From G020353115 sp964389685 (GTDB taxonomy: Bacteria > Bacteroidota > Bacteroidia > Bacteroidales > VadinHA17), in NCBI GenBank assembly GCA_964389685.1, contig CAYMFM010000055.1, forward strand, positions 1 to 26,219: a stretch of 26,219 bases of DNA, in the 5' to 3' direction. A program made the position numbers and the translations under genes. Positions 1 to 8,372 of the stretch are shown here, piece by piece (position 1 is the first letter of the stretch; each line of letters begins with the position of its first letter). The notes under the pieces were generated by a model. The model saw nothing but the letters and a program-made list of their open reading frames with translations, searched no databases and was not told the origin of the DNA.

Positions 1-220
1 TTTTTTTAACAAAAGATTAACATTCCTGTGATATTCATTAAAACGTGTCTTTCATGCTTCTAATTGTCTGAAAATCTGATTATATTATACCATTCAAAGC
101 GATATCACCTGCCTATTGAATAATACCTCAAAAAAACTTGATGTTTTATCTGTTTTTCGAACACACGATCAGCAACCGGGTAATGCTTAAGGATGGTAAG
201 GTGAACCAGGCTTACTCTAC
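1..220. other. AT-rich left-edge intergenic segment
   Basis: This stretch lies downstream of the minus-strand barrel gene that ends at 221. It is AT-rich and I see no convincing gene, terminator or strong hairpin in it. A 30-codon plus-strand frame (141-233) ends inside the tail of the barrel gene; it has no supporting feature and is not called. Confidence 0.5.
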
Positions 221-1915
221 CTACAAGGCGTAGGTAAATCCCACGAGTATAAAGAATTGCTGGGAGGGATACTGGTTCCACTGTGAATACCGGACAGACG
301 CGATGTTGTATAAATTCACGAAGCCGGATAACAGCTTGGTGTACCTGTATTCGATACCGAGGTTTATATCGAGCAATCCATCCAGCTTCTTCTTCATCGC
401 ATTTCCGGCTAATCCATAGGTTTTTGCATATCGCTTTCCCTGCCCAAAAAGGTCAGCCGATATCAAAATCTTATTCCTCAGGTTATAGGATGCAGCAAAT
501 GTAATATCCCAGGATGGTTTGTGCCATGGTTCATCCTGAGCGGACATGGAGTACCCGTAATAGTTACCTTTGAGCAGCAGGGAGAGTTTATCCGTTGGTT
601 TTGATTCCACCTCGCCATACAGGGATATCAGCTCGACATCATCGTACTCAACATTGAATTGATTCCTCAGTTCACCAACGGTATCGTTCACAAAGAAGTA
701 CATGTCGTCAATCAAAGCATAGGAACCTTTGATCTTAAATGTCGTTGAAGTGCTAATGCTTCCCAGGAATCCTCCATAAACATCCAGGTTATGATCGCTG
801 TTTTTCACTGACAAACCCGGTATCACAAACGGATTTTCAGAAGCAATGCTCCGGTAATGATTGATTTCCAGACCTCCATCAACTCCCAGGTAGGCAAATA
901 ACAGGTTCTCTATCACATTAAACTGCAATTCAACCTGCGGGTAAAAATGAGGAGTCGTGTTGTCCTCTTTCATGTCGAAAGTTATGGAAAGCCCAGCCTG
1001 TAGTTTCCACAGGGAAGAACGCCTCAAAAACCAGGGTGCCACTTTCAATACTGCATTATAGGTTGAGTCAATGCCTTCGCTTTTATCCAGGTAATGAAAC
1101 GCCAGGTCGGTTCCGATATACTGTTTATTGAATAATTTACTGAAACGGCTATCCAGGTGAAAGCCGTTTTCTGTCATATCGTACTTATCCCTGAAATAGT
1201 TGTATTGAAAGGCGACATTATAGGCAAACTTACTTGAATCCACATGAGCTGATCGCAATCCAATTTTTCCTGACAGCAGAAGGAAACTTTGTTTGATATC
1301 TTTTTTATCGATATCCCTGACCAGTGAATCGGGAACGATAACTGTGTCCGTATCATAGCCATAATAATAGAACTGGTCACTCTGCAATCCCAGGCTTCCG
1401 GAAAGGATTGCTTTCTTCATTATTTTCTTGCCGTACAGATCCACTTCACTATTCCCGTACCCTCCGAAAACCTTTTTATCATTATCAAGAAGGACATCCC
1501 CCTGGGAAGAGATGTGTTTGCCATAAACACCATAAGAGTGCTCTTTCGACCTGAGGTTGTTAATGCTCAATTCACCATAGGGTGTCCAGTAGTTTCCAAA
1601 CCCGATCTTCAGCAGGGAGTGGTACAATTTCGGTAGGGTTTCTCCCTCCATTCTTGCGGGACGGATCGGGCGCAACTCGTATTCCGGCGAAAAAGATTGC
1701 GGTGTGATGGTATAGTTGTATTCGGGGGTGAACTGGAGTGTGTCATCAAGCACGGGAAGGTGGGTAACCTTAAACGCATCGGACAGGGATGGTTCGTATG
1801 GTTTTACCACCTTTACTTCCTTCCTGATGGGATCCTGGGAATAGAGTGCAGTGGATACCAGTAGAAAATATCCCAATACTACAACTATGGATTTTATCTG
1901 TTTCAGTGGACTCAT
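221..1915 (-). CDS. Outer-membrane beta-barrel protein, partner of the upstream TPR protein
   Basis: A 564-residue exported protein. Residues 1-27 form a signal peptide (hydrophobic VVVLGYFLLV, cleavage near LYSQ). A short N-terminal segment with VVKPYEPSLSDAF (37-49) precedes a long run of alternating polar and aromatic strands from about residue 95 to the end, closing with FFILVGFTYAL, as expected of an outer-membrane barrel whose last strand is recognised by BAM. No TonB-receptor plug domain is visible between signal peptide and barrel, so labels such as 'TonB-dependent receptor' would overstate it. The start is the ATG at 1913-1915, 3 bp after the stop of the TPR gene, so the two are almost certainly cotranscribed and probably work together in the envelope. 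Substrate and function are unknown. I am confident of the barrel and operon, not of any role. Confidence 0.8.
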   Translation of the reverse strand: MSPLKQIKSIVVVLGYFLLVSTALYSQDPIRKEVKVVKPYEPSLSDAFKVTHLPVLDDTLQFTPEYNYTITPQSFSPEYELRPIRPARMEGETLPKLYHSLLKIGFGNYWTPYGELSINNLRSKEHSYGVYGKHISSQGDVLLDNDKKVFGGYGNSEVDLYGKKIMKKAILSGSLGLQSDQFYYYGYDTDTVIVPDSLVRDIDKKDIKQSFLLLSGKIGLRSAHVDSSKFAYNVAFQYNYFRDKYDMTENGFHLDSRFSKLFNKQYIGTDLAFHYLDKSEGIDSTYNAVLKVAPWFLRRSSLWKLQAGLSITFDMKEDNTTPHFYPQVELQFNVIENLLFAYLGVDGGLEINHYRSIASENPFVIPGLSVKNSDHNLDVYGGFLGSISTSTTFKIKGSYALIDDMYFFVNDTVGELRNQFNVEYDDVELISLYGEVESKPTDKLSLLLKGNYYGYSMSAQDEPWHKPSWDITFAASYNLRNKILISADLFGQGKRYAKTYGLAGNAMKKKLDGLLDINLGIEYRYTKLLSGFVNLYNIASVRYSQWNQYPSQQFFILVGFTYAL

Positions 1916-1918
1916 AAT

Positions 1919-4900
1919 CTATGGTTTTCCATCATGGAAAATAGTATCTGACATTTCAATAGCGCCATTCAGTCTGATTGTATCCTGTACTGCCGGTGCA
2001 TTCAGGAACTGCTCCAACTCCACAATTTCATTGTATTTCCTGGATGCCTCCTCTATGATCCCGTCGTTTGGTTCTTCATAATAATCAATAATCGCCTGCA
2101 ACATGTGTTTTGCCTGGAAAAAATCCTCTTTTCTTACTTTTATATCGGCATCCAGGATAAATATTTTAGCCATCCAGTAAGGGTGTGGTGTATTGAGTTC
2201 TAAGAATTGGTTTATCTCCTGTTCAGCTTTTTCAAACTGTTCTTTCAGAAAATAGATTTCAGCCACCCTGTATTTTGACTCAGCACCTTCAATGCTTTTA
2301 ACTTCCGATGCGACTCTCCGGAAATTGGATTGTGCCTGGTCCAGTTGTTCGAGGGTATAATGAGATTTGGCAATTTTAAAATAGGCTTCTCTTGCCATCT
2401 CTTCAGACACTTTATCGGATGTCAGCAATTTTTTTGCTGCATTGATGGTATTTTTGTAATTCTCCAGTATATAAAAACTGCGCATAAGACCCAACCGGGC
2501 AATCAGCAGGTTATTTGGCAATTCTGCAACTCCCTCAAGGTAAGCATATTGTTCAATTGCCTCATGCAATTCTCCTGCTTTGAAATTTATTGTGGCAGCG
2601 GCTACCAATGCCAGCTCGGTAAACAGGCTTCTTGGACTTTCAATCACGTAGGTATAGGAGGCAAGTGCCTCTTCCACATCGCCCAGTTTCATTTCACACT
2701 CAGCTTTATAAAAATGGGCATTCAGAAGAAAGTTACCCTGGTCGAATCGTTCAATGTAGGTGTTCAGGGTTTGGACTGCCCGTTCACAATTACCTGCCAT
2801 GTATAAATTCTCGCCTGCGATATAGGTTAGGGAGTCCTGTTCAGTAAGCGTCACTGTAACTTCATCGCCGAGGTTTCTGACATAGTCGAAATATTGCTCC
2901 ACTTCATTCAAATCCACATATACGTTCTTTAAGCCGGCAAGGGCATTGTGAGCCTCTTCGGTCCCCCGATAGTTTTCAATGGCCCGGGTAAACCAGCTAA
3001 TCGCATCCTCATTCCGGTTCATATTGTAGTATACAAGACCCAGTTGCACCATGGCTTTGGGCACATAACTGCTGTTTTCAAGTTCATCAATAATATTCGT
3101 ATAATCCTCTATGGCCCGGTTGTAGTTTTCGATGGTAACGAAGGATTTACCTCGTTCGAACAATGCGTCATCCGCATAGGCAGAAGATGGTATTTTCTCC
3201 AGCAGACTGGTCAGTACCCTGATTTTTCCCTGGTGGTTGTTGGTAACGCCCAGGATTATTCCTTTTTGGAACATGGCATAATCGGATCCGGAAAGTCCCA
3301 GATCAATTGCCCTCTGGTAAAAGGAAAGGGCGGTCTGGAAATCGGATTTAATGAAGTAGCAATCGGCGATCCGGTTCAGGGCATCGCCCATCATTTTCGA
3401 CTTCGTATCTCCTGCCAGGTTAACATATTTTCTGAACCAGTTTAACGCTTCTGAATACGCTTTTTCTGAGAAGTAGATATAGCCAAGGTTATAATGGGCA
3501 ACCTGAAACTCAATCGTTTCGAATGCGCCCGGTAATCCAATAAATTCCTGATAATCGTCAAATGCCATTTCAAAATCGTTTAACCGGAAGTAGGCTTCTC
3601 CCCTCCAGTAATAGGCACGGGCTCTAATCGTCAAATCAAACGCCCCATATTCAAGGCTCAGGTCGAAATGATCAACTGCCTCATCAAATTTCAGATCATT
3701 GAACAGTTCCAGTCCACGGTAAAATGCAACCCGCTGGTAAGCCGATTTGATCCGGTCATTCTTTTCCTGGATCTTGTTGAGTGATTCCAGGGCTTCTTTA
3801 TAATTCCGTGTATTCAAGTAAGCCTGCATGAGAAATTCATAGGCCTCATCGATCCGGTCGGAATGGGCATAATCCTTAATGTATTGGTTCAGGGCCCTGA
3901 TCGCTTCATTGAAAGGAGAGTAAGAGAGTTCATAGGTTATCTTGGCAAAGTTGAAGAGGGCATCTTCTTTTATCGTTTCATCGAAATCCATTTTTGAGGC
4001 TGATGAGAAAGCCATCCGTGCCATATCCTTTCTTTCCGTTCTCAGATAACAATCGGCTAACAGGTTGTATGCATTCTGGCTCAACAGGTCACTGCTGCCC
4101 GTTACTCTCTCGAAAAGTGGAGCGGCTTTTTCGAATTCACTCACCTGATAATAGGCAAACCCAAGCTGATAACGATCTTCCCTGGTTACTGTTCTTGACT
4201 CGGACATGTACTTTTCAAGGTGGGGAATTGCCTCCTGGTACCGCTCCTTTTTGTGGTAGGCATCACCAATGAATTTTTCGATCTCAATGGCTCTGCTGGG
4301 TGTGGCTGTTTCAAGCAGTGGAGGGGCATATTCCAGAATCTCGTCATAATTTTTCTGCAGATAAAGTATCTGGACAATGTAAAAGGGAACAACAGGGGAG
4401 AAATTTTCATCATCGGTTAACCGCCTGAATTCCCGTAAAGCGGTTTCATAGTTTTTCTCCGAATAAGCAATGTGTGCATAATAGTATATAGCAGGAGAAG
4501 TATAGGCTGTATTGATATCTTTGATCTCGAAAAATGCCAGGCTTGCCTTTTCCATGTTTCCAACCATAAAGTAGCTGTAACCCGACTTGAAATATAATTC
4601 AGCAAGCTGTGTTTCGGATAAGACCATCCGGTCAACCCCTTCAAAGTAGCGAACAGCCCCTCTGTAATTCTTATTCTGGTATTCAAACAGGGCCAGTTCA
4701 AAGAGGGCAAGCTTGGCTTTCGGACTCTCCGGATGATTTCGGATAAATTCCTGGATAAGGTATTCAGCATCTTCATTAAACAGTTCAACCGCACAAAGTG
4801 CAGCATAAAATTCAGCATCCGTTTTCCATTCCGAATCCTTGCCCTGATAAGCCTCCAGGGCTTTCAGAAAATGATTCTGTGCCGCACCGTATTTTTGCTT

Positions 4901-5035
4901 CTGAAATAGCTCAAGCGCTGTTTTGTATTCAGAATCAATCGTTTCTAATGAGTGTGGTTTTTGTGCAAAAAGTGGTGACAGCAAAAAAAACTGGATACAA
5001 ATGATACCTATGATAGCTACCCGTCGAACATCCAT
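1919..5035 (-). CDS. Large periplasmic tetratricopeptide-repeat (TPR) protein
   Basis: A 1038-residue protein with a clear signal peptide (hydrophobic stretch 6-22, cleavage after LFAQ at about residue 25). The rest is almost entirely helical repeats with the TPR pattern (small residue at 8, Tyr/Phe at 11, Ala at 20, Pro at 32), for example AELYFKSGYSYFMVGNMEKA and DALNRIADCYFIKSDFQTAL. By eye there are well over a dozen units. TPR arrays are protein-protein scaffolds; with no membrane anchor or lipobox this one probably lies in the periplasm. The following barrel gene starts 3 bp after its stop, which suggests the array holds or feeds the barrel or a larger envelope complex. It is first in its unit, and an exact TAnnTTTG box lies 24 bp upstream of its start. 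No enzyme domain is visible. Function beyond scaffolding is inference. Confidence 0.85.
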   Translation of the reverse strand: MDVRRVAIIGIICIQFFLLSPLFAQKPHSLETIDSEYKTALELFQKQKYGAAQNHFLKALEAYQGKDSEWKTDAEFYAALCAVELFNEDAEYLIQEFIRNHPESPKAKLALFELALFEYQNKNYRGAVRYFEGVDRMVLSETQLAELYFKSGYSYFMVGNMEKASLAFFEIKDINTAYTSPAIYYYAHIAYSEKNYETALREFRRLTDDENFSPVVPFYIVQILYLQKNYDEILEYAPPLLETATPSRAIEIEKFIGDAYHKKERYQEAIPHLEKYMSESRTVTREDRYQLGFAYYQVSEFEKAAPLFERVTGSSDLLSQNAYNLLADCYLRTERKDMARMAFSSASKMDFDETIKEDALFNFAKITYELSYSPFNEAIRALNQYIKDYAHSDRIDEAYEFLMQAYLNTRNYKEALESLNKIQEKNDRIKSAYQRVAFYRGLELFNDLKFDEAVDHFDLSLEYGAFDLTIRARAYYWRGEAYFRLNDFEMAFDDYQEFIGLPGAFETIEFQVAHYNLGYIYFSEKAYSEALNWFRKYVNLAGDTKSKMMGDALNRIADCYFIKSDFQTALSFYQRAIDLGLSGSDYAMFQKGIILGVTNNHQGKIRVLTSLLEKIPSSAYADDALFERGKSFVTIENYNRAIEDYTNIIDELENSSYVPKAMVQLGLVYYNMNRNEDAISWFTRAIENYRGTEEAHNALAGLKNVYVDLNEVEQYFDYVRNLGDEVTVTLTEQDSLTYIAGENLYMAGNCERAVQTLNTYIERFDQGNFLLNAHFYKAECEMKLGDVEEALASYTYVIESPRSLFTELALVAAATINFKAGELHEAIEQYAYLEGVAELPNNLLIARLGLMRSFYILENYKNTINAAKKLLTSDKVSEEMAREAYFKIAKSHYTLEQLDQAQSNFRRVASEVKSIEGAESKYRVAEIYFLKEQFEKAEQEINQFLELNTPHPYWMAKIFILDADIKVRKEDFFQAKHMLQAIIDYYEEPNDGIIEEASRKYNEIVELEQFLNAPAVQDTIRLNGAIEMSDTIFHDGKP

Positions 5036-5441
5036 ATTTCAGGGGTTTGTAGATTGCACAAAGTTAACTATAAAAACGGCATCTGTTTTCTTTTAGTATC
5101 TTATTCCACGAACATCAACCACAGGTAAAAAAACTTCCTGAAAACCATGCCATCTACCATAGATTTCGCAAGTTTACTAAAATTAAAAAATGATGTAAGT
5201 ATCAATAATCGGATAGTTATTCACACAATTTGAAAGTAATAAACAAACCATCATGTATTCCTGCAGCATGATCCAACGAATCCACAAAGAAAATTGTCCG
5301 ATTAATTCTCTATTTTGAATTGTTCTGCTATTTTTACCCGGTCATATTATCCGATGTCCATCCTGCTTTGCCAGGTTAATATAATACCTCATTCCCCAGT
5401 GGTAACATGGATTTGTTGGTTGTGTATCGTTTTGAAAATGC
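5036..5441. other. Divergent intergenic region between the TPR unit and the arylsulfotransferase gene
   Basis: About 400 bp separate the two divergent starts. Apart from the minus-strand -7 box at 5059-5066 I find no strong dyad, repeat or RNA gene. A 28-codon plus-strand frame beginning at 5147 has no supporting feature. The plus-strand promoter for the arylsulfotransferase could not be placed: TATCGTTTTG at 5425-5434 resembles a -7 box but has three spacer bases instead of two. Confidence 0.45.
5059..5066 (-). promoter_or_regulatory. Bacteroidota-type -7 box for the TPR/barrel unit
   Basis: The minus strand reads TAACTTTG, an exact match to the Bacteroidota housekeeping -7 consensus TAnnTTTG. 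Its last base is 24 bp from the ATG at 5035, the same geometry as the box ahead of the DAK2-DegV gene. No clear TTTG -33 box was found, so this is a half-supported promoter. Confidence 0.45.
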
Positions 5442-7175
5442 ATGAATAATAGGATAAGAATTGTTGCTGTAATACTGATTGGTTTATCATTCATGCCCTT
5501 CCTTTACTCTCAAACGAAGGGAATAGAAACAGGGCTAACCAATTTATGGGAAGAGGAAGAAAAAGCAGGTTTTCCTGAATTTTCCATTGTAACTACCGAA
5601 CACACGACTCCGGGTTATTATGTTTTTGCCATCTCCCCTTACCTTGCCATAGTCGATCATTGGGGCAATCCAATGTTTTACAGAAAGATCTCCAGCGGAG
5701 TGCGTAATTTTACTCCTCAGGTGAATGGTTTGTTCTCCTTTTATGATAATGCTACCCGGTCATTCCATATAATGAATCATCGCTTCCAGGTTATTGACAC
5801 CCTGTCGGTAACCAGTGAATACACGACTGATGTTCATGATCTCGTTCTCCTGGAAGATGGAAGCAATATCCTGATGACATATGATCTGGTGCAGTTAGAT
5901 ATGAGCCTAATTTTCCCGGGAGGGAATAATGATGCTACCGTAAGAGGGACCGTAATACAGGAATTTGATCCATCCGGTGAGGTGATATTTCAATGGGAAA
6001 GCTTGGATCATTTTGATATTCTGGATTGCGATACACATTTTGTTGATCTAACAGCCAAAGTGATTGATTATGTTCATGCAAATGCCATAAATGTTGACTG
6101 GGATGGTCACCTGCTACTCTCCTGCCGTCATATGAGTGAAATTACCAAAATTCACAGGTCAACCGGGCAAATAATCTGGCGGTTGGGGGGGAAAAAGAAT
6201 GAGTTTCAATTCATCAACGATCCCACCGGATTTTCGGGGCAGCATTCACCAATACGCCTGGAAAACGGTAATCTTTTAATCTTTGATAACGGCAACAGTC
6301 ATATCCCCCAATATTCCAGTGCTAAAGAATATCAAATCGATGAAGAAAATAAAACGGCAACCCTGATCAGGGCAATCCGTCAGACACCCGATGTGTATTC
6401 GTCCGTTATGGGAAACAGTATACCTATACCAAATGATCATATCCTGATTGGGTGGGGAAAGAATATTTACGGAGCTTTTCTTACCGAGTTTGATGAAGGG
6501 GGCAATGTATGCACTACTTTTTCATGGCCAAATACAGGTATTTACTGGAGCTATTATGTATCCTTTGCGGAGGAGATACCCGCTCTTTTTCCCACGGATA
6601 CAAATGTTCTTGATTTTGGAACAATTGCAATTGGTGATTCACTGATCAAAACCATTCACCTGACGAATGATTCTGGATCAGATGCGATACTTGTTGGAAT
6701 ATCTGCTGAAGACAACCCGTTCTATTTACTAAATCCACTCCCAATTCAAATACCGGATAATAACATTGTTGAATTATACATCAGTTTTCGCCCCGAAGAG
6801 GTTGGAAATTTTGCTTCACCATTTTACCTGACTTTCAGGTTAAATTCATTCACGACGGAAGAGCATCTGCTTGCCAGCCGTTTATATTTATCCGGAAAGG
6901 CAGTATTCCATGGAACGGGTACCAGGAATCAGATGAAATCAAACGTGACCATCTACCCGAATCCATTCCAGGATGATTTGTTTCTCGAAAATTGTGAAGC
7001 AGTTTCTGGCATCACAATTGTTTCAATAAATGGTGTGGAAATGATACAAATGGATAATCACCAGAAATCACCATTGCACATCAGGACCGATCGTTTTCTC
7101 CCCGGAGTATATATTCTGGAGTTACGATTCAGTGATGGTTATGCTGAAAAGATAGTAATAATCAAGTGCAATTAA
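5442..7175 (+). CDS. Secreted arylsulfotransferase (ASST)-family protein with T9SS sorting domain
   Basis: A 577-residue protein with a signal peptide (residues 1-24, ending LYSQ). Residues about 45-375 match the arylsulfotransferase beta-propeller family, which moves sulfate between phenolic esters through a transient sulfo-histidine: VHANAINVDWDGHLLLSCRH (211-230), TGQIIWRLGG (241-250) and SGQHSPIRLENGNLLIFDNG (265-284). Candidate family histidines are H212, H230 and H268; I cannot say which is catalytic without alignment. Residues about 383-480 form an Ig-like segment (FGTIAIGDS, then FRPEEVGNF) of the ASPM-SPD-2-Hydin type. Residues 501-577 are a type-A T9SS sorting domain (NVTIYPNPF, later GVYILELRFSDG), so the product is probably carried to the cell surface or medium. 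The start at 5442 places the signal peptide correctly. Many members of this Pfam family are uncharacterised, so the activity is inferred. It stands alone with no sulfatase neighbour. Confidence 0.78.
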   Translation: MNNRIRIVAVILIGLSFMPFLYSQTKGIETGLTNLWEEEEKAGFPEFSIVTTEHTTPGYYVFAISPYLAIVDHWGNPMFYRKISSGVRNFTPQVNGLFSFYDNATRSFHIMNHRFQVIDTLSVTSEYTTDVHDLVLLEDGSNILMTYDLVQLDMSLIFPGGNNDATVRGTVIQEFDPSGEVIFQWESLDHFDILDCDTHFVDLTAKVIDYVHANAINVDWDGHLLLSCRHMSEITKIHRSTGQIIWRLGGKKNEFQFINDPTGFSGQHSPIRLENGNLLIFDNGNSHIPQYSSAKEYQIDEENKTATLIRAIRQTPDVYSSVMGNSIPIPNDHILIGWGKNIYGAFLTEFDEGGNVCTTFSWPNTGIYWSYYVSFAEEIPALFPTDTNVLDFGTIAIGDSLIKTIHLTNDSGSDAILVGISAEDNPFYLLNPLPIQIPDNNIVELYISFRPEEVGNFASPFYLTFRLNSFTTEEHLLASRLYLSGKAVFHGTGTRNQMKSNVTIYPNPFQDDLFLENCEAVSGITIVSINGVEMIQMDNHQKSPLHIRTDRFLPGVYILELRFSDGYAEKIVIIKCN

Positions 7176-7304
7176 TTCAGGTTACTATCATCGCCACTGT
7201 TGTATATTGTTTACCGGTTATCCTTGTTAGGATAATCTTTTGAACGCAAAAAGTCTGGTTGTAACAGATTTACTAACACACCCCTGTTAATTACTATTTG
7301 CACA

Positions 7305-7339
7305 TTTTGAGGTATCAGGGGTGAAAAATTGTATTTTTG
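7305..7339 (+). promoter_or_regulatory. Predicted Bacteroidota promoter upstream of ftsE
   Basis: TTTTG at 7305-7309 and TATTTTTG at 7332-7339 are separated by 22 bp. The second is an exact TAnnTTTG -7 box and the first a plausible -33 box. Transcription would start near 7345, leaving a leader of about 40 nt before the ATG at 7384. Confidence 0.5.
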
Positions 7340-7383
7340 AAGAGTTGGGGTTTATCAAATCCATTTTGATTCGAATCTGAAAA

Positions 7384-8094
7384 ATGACACTGGACACCAT
7401 TATATTATTTCAGGATTGTTCGATCATGCAAAAGGACAACCTGATCTTATCTGACGTTACGTTCACCATCTCCCGTGGAGAATTTGTATATCTCATTGGC
7501 AGGGTTGGCAGTGGTAAAAGCAGTGTGATAAAAACCATCAATGCACAGATCCCACTCAGAACCGGCGAAGCAACTGTTTCCGGTTATAACCTCACCAGTA
7601 TAAAAAAGAGCCAGGTTCCCCTTCTCAGGAGAAAGCTGGGGATTGTTTTTCAGGATTTTCAACTGTTGACAGACCGTTCTGTCCAGGCGAACCTGGAATT
7701 TGTCCTGCAATCGACCGGTTGGAAAATAAAAAAAGCCATTGACGAGCGTATCGGAGAAGTACTGGAAAGAGTCGGCCTGGGATACAAAGGATACAAGATG
7801 CCCCACCAGTTGTCAGGCGGTGAACAGCAGCGGGTTGTCATTGCCAGGGCGCTGCTGAACGATCCGGAGATCATTCTCGCGGATGAACCCACCGGCAATC
7901 TCGATCCGGAAACATCGGAAGGCATTATCGGAACGCTTCAGTCCATCAGCCAGAGTGGCCGGGCTGTTGTCATGGCCACCCATAACTATACACTCCTGAA
8001 AAAATTTCCTGCACGAACCCTGAAATGCTGTGAGGGAAAGATCACCGAAGTGGACCACTGGGAAGAGATTGACTTTGATGCGCTGAAGGATTAG
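7384..8094 (+). CDS. ftsE: FtsE-type ABC transporter ATP-binding protein
   Basis: A 236-residue ABC ATPase with every core motif: Walker A GRVGSGKS (39-46), Q-loop Q90, signature LSGGEQQR (143-150), Walker B IILADEP (163-169) followed by TGNLDPET, and H-loop H200. Length and motif wording fit the FtsE/LolD/MacB ATPase group. FtsE of Bacteroidota is the best guess because of the compact size and the FVYLIGRVGSGKSS context. FtsE with FtsX recruits and activates peptidoglycan hydrolases at the division site. No FtsX neighbour is present here; in this phylum the genes are often apart. It has its own predicted promoter and converges on the S9A peptidase gene. The alternative is an ATPase serving the two orphan permeases at 15752-20543, which cannot be excluded because no other ABC ATPase lies in the window. 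Confidence 0.75.
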   Translation: MTLDTIILFQDCSIMQKDNLILSDVTFTISRGEFVYLIGRVGSGKSSVIKTINAQIPLRTGEATVSGYNLTSIKKSQVPLLRRKLGIVFQDFQLLTDRSVQANLEFVLQSTGWKIKKAIDERIGEVLERVGLGYKGYKMPHQLSGGEQQRVVIARALLNDPEIILADEPTGNLDPETSEGIIGTLQSISQSGRAVVMATHNYTLLKKFPARTLKCCEGKITEVDHWEEIDFDALKD

Positions 8095-8108
8095 GGCATC
8101 TACCAACG

Positions 8109-8129
8109 TTTTGCTCCTGCGGAGCAAAA
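8109..8129. repeat. Short perfect hairpin TTTTGCTCC/GGAGCAAAA
   Basis: Nine-base arms pair perfectly around the loop TGC, 15 bp after ftsE. The A-run follows the hairpin on the plus strand, so it is not a classical rho-independent terminator for ftsE. It resembles the GTCCC-TAC-GGGAC palindrome at 21033-21045, which suggests a small dispersed repeat class. Confidence 0.5.
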
Positions 8130-8252
8130 AAAAATGAATACAGGAAGCCTAACCCATATCCCGTAACTTGTAACACTTTCCACTCACAACTCACCTCTCT
8201 GTTTATTCCCTTCGTCTCAAAGTCTTCTCCTCTCTTTTAACTCTGTACTCCT

Positions 8253-8280
8253 CCCCATGCTCCGTGCCCCATGCTCCATG
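8253..8280. repeat. Two tandem 14-bp units (CCCCATGCTCCRTG)
   Basis: Units 8253-8266 and 8267-8280 are identical except for G/A at position 12; a third degenerate unit may begin at 8281. The surrounding 8150-8300 stretch is pyrimidine-rich low-complexity sequence between the convergent ftsE and peptidase genes. Confidence 0.6.
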
Positions 8281-8295
8281 CCCATTCATCACTCC

Positions 8296-8311
8296 TGCCT
8301 GCCGGCAGGCA
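8296..8311. repeat. 16-bp perfect palindrome TGCCTGCCGGCAGGCA
   Basis: The sequence equals its own reverse complement. It lies in the convergent gap after ftsE. Related CCTG/CAGG words occur at 21300-21312 and 24293-24304 in the right-hand repeat islands. Confidence 0.6.
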
Positions 8312-8329
8312 AGGCATCATGCATCCACA

Positions 8330-8358
8330 GTGAAATATGCTCCTGCGTCGCATTTCAC
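8330..8358 (-). other. Hairpin just beyond the S9A peptidase stop
   Basis: Arms GTGAAAT (8330-8336) and ATTTCAC (8352-8358) pair perfectly, 14 bp downstream of the minus-strand stop at 8373. There is no T-run after it on the minus strand, so a role in 3'-end protection or termination is only possible. Confidence 0.35.
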
Positions 8359-8372
8359 GTGGCAAGCACTCA

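Noticed and set aside
141..233. A 30-codon plus-strand frame at the left edge
   Set aside because: Upstream stops in the same frame rule out a longer gene, and it overlaps the barrel gene's end.
2330..3445. Plus-strand frames of 158 and 165 codons inside the TPR gene
   Set aside because: They are antisense to a clearly coding TPR array with signal peptide and consistent repeats.
8109..8140. Rho-independent terminator of ftsE
   Set aside because: The stem is perfect but is followed by A rather than T on the plus strand.
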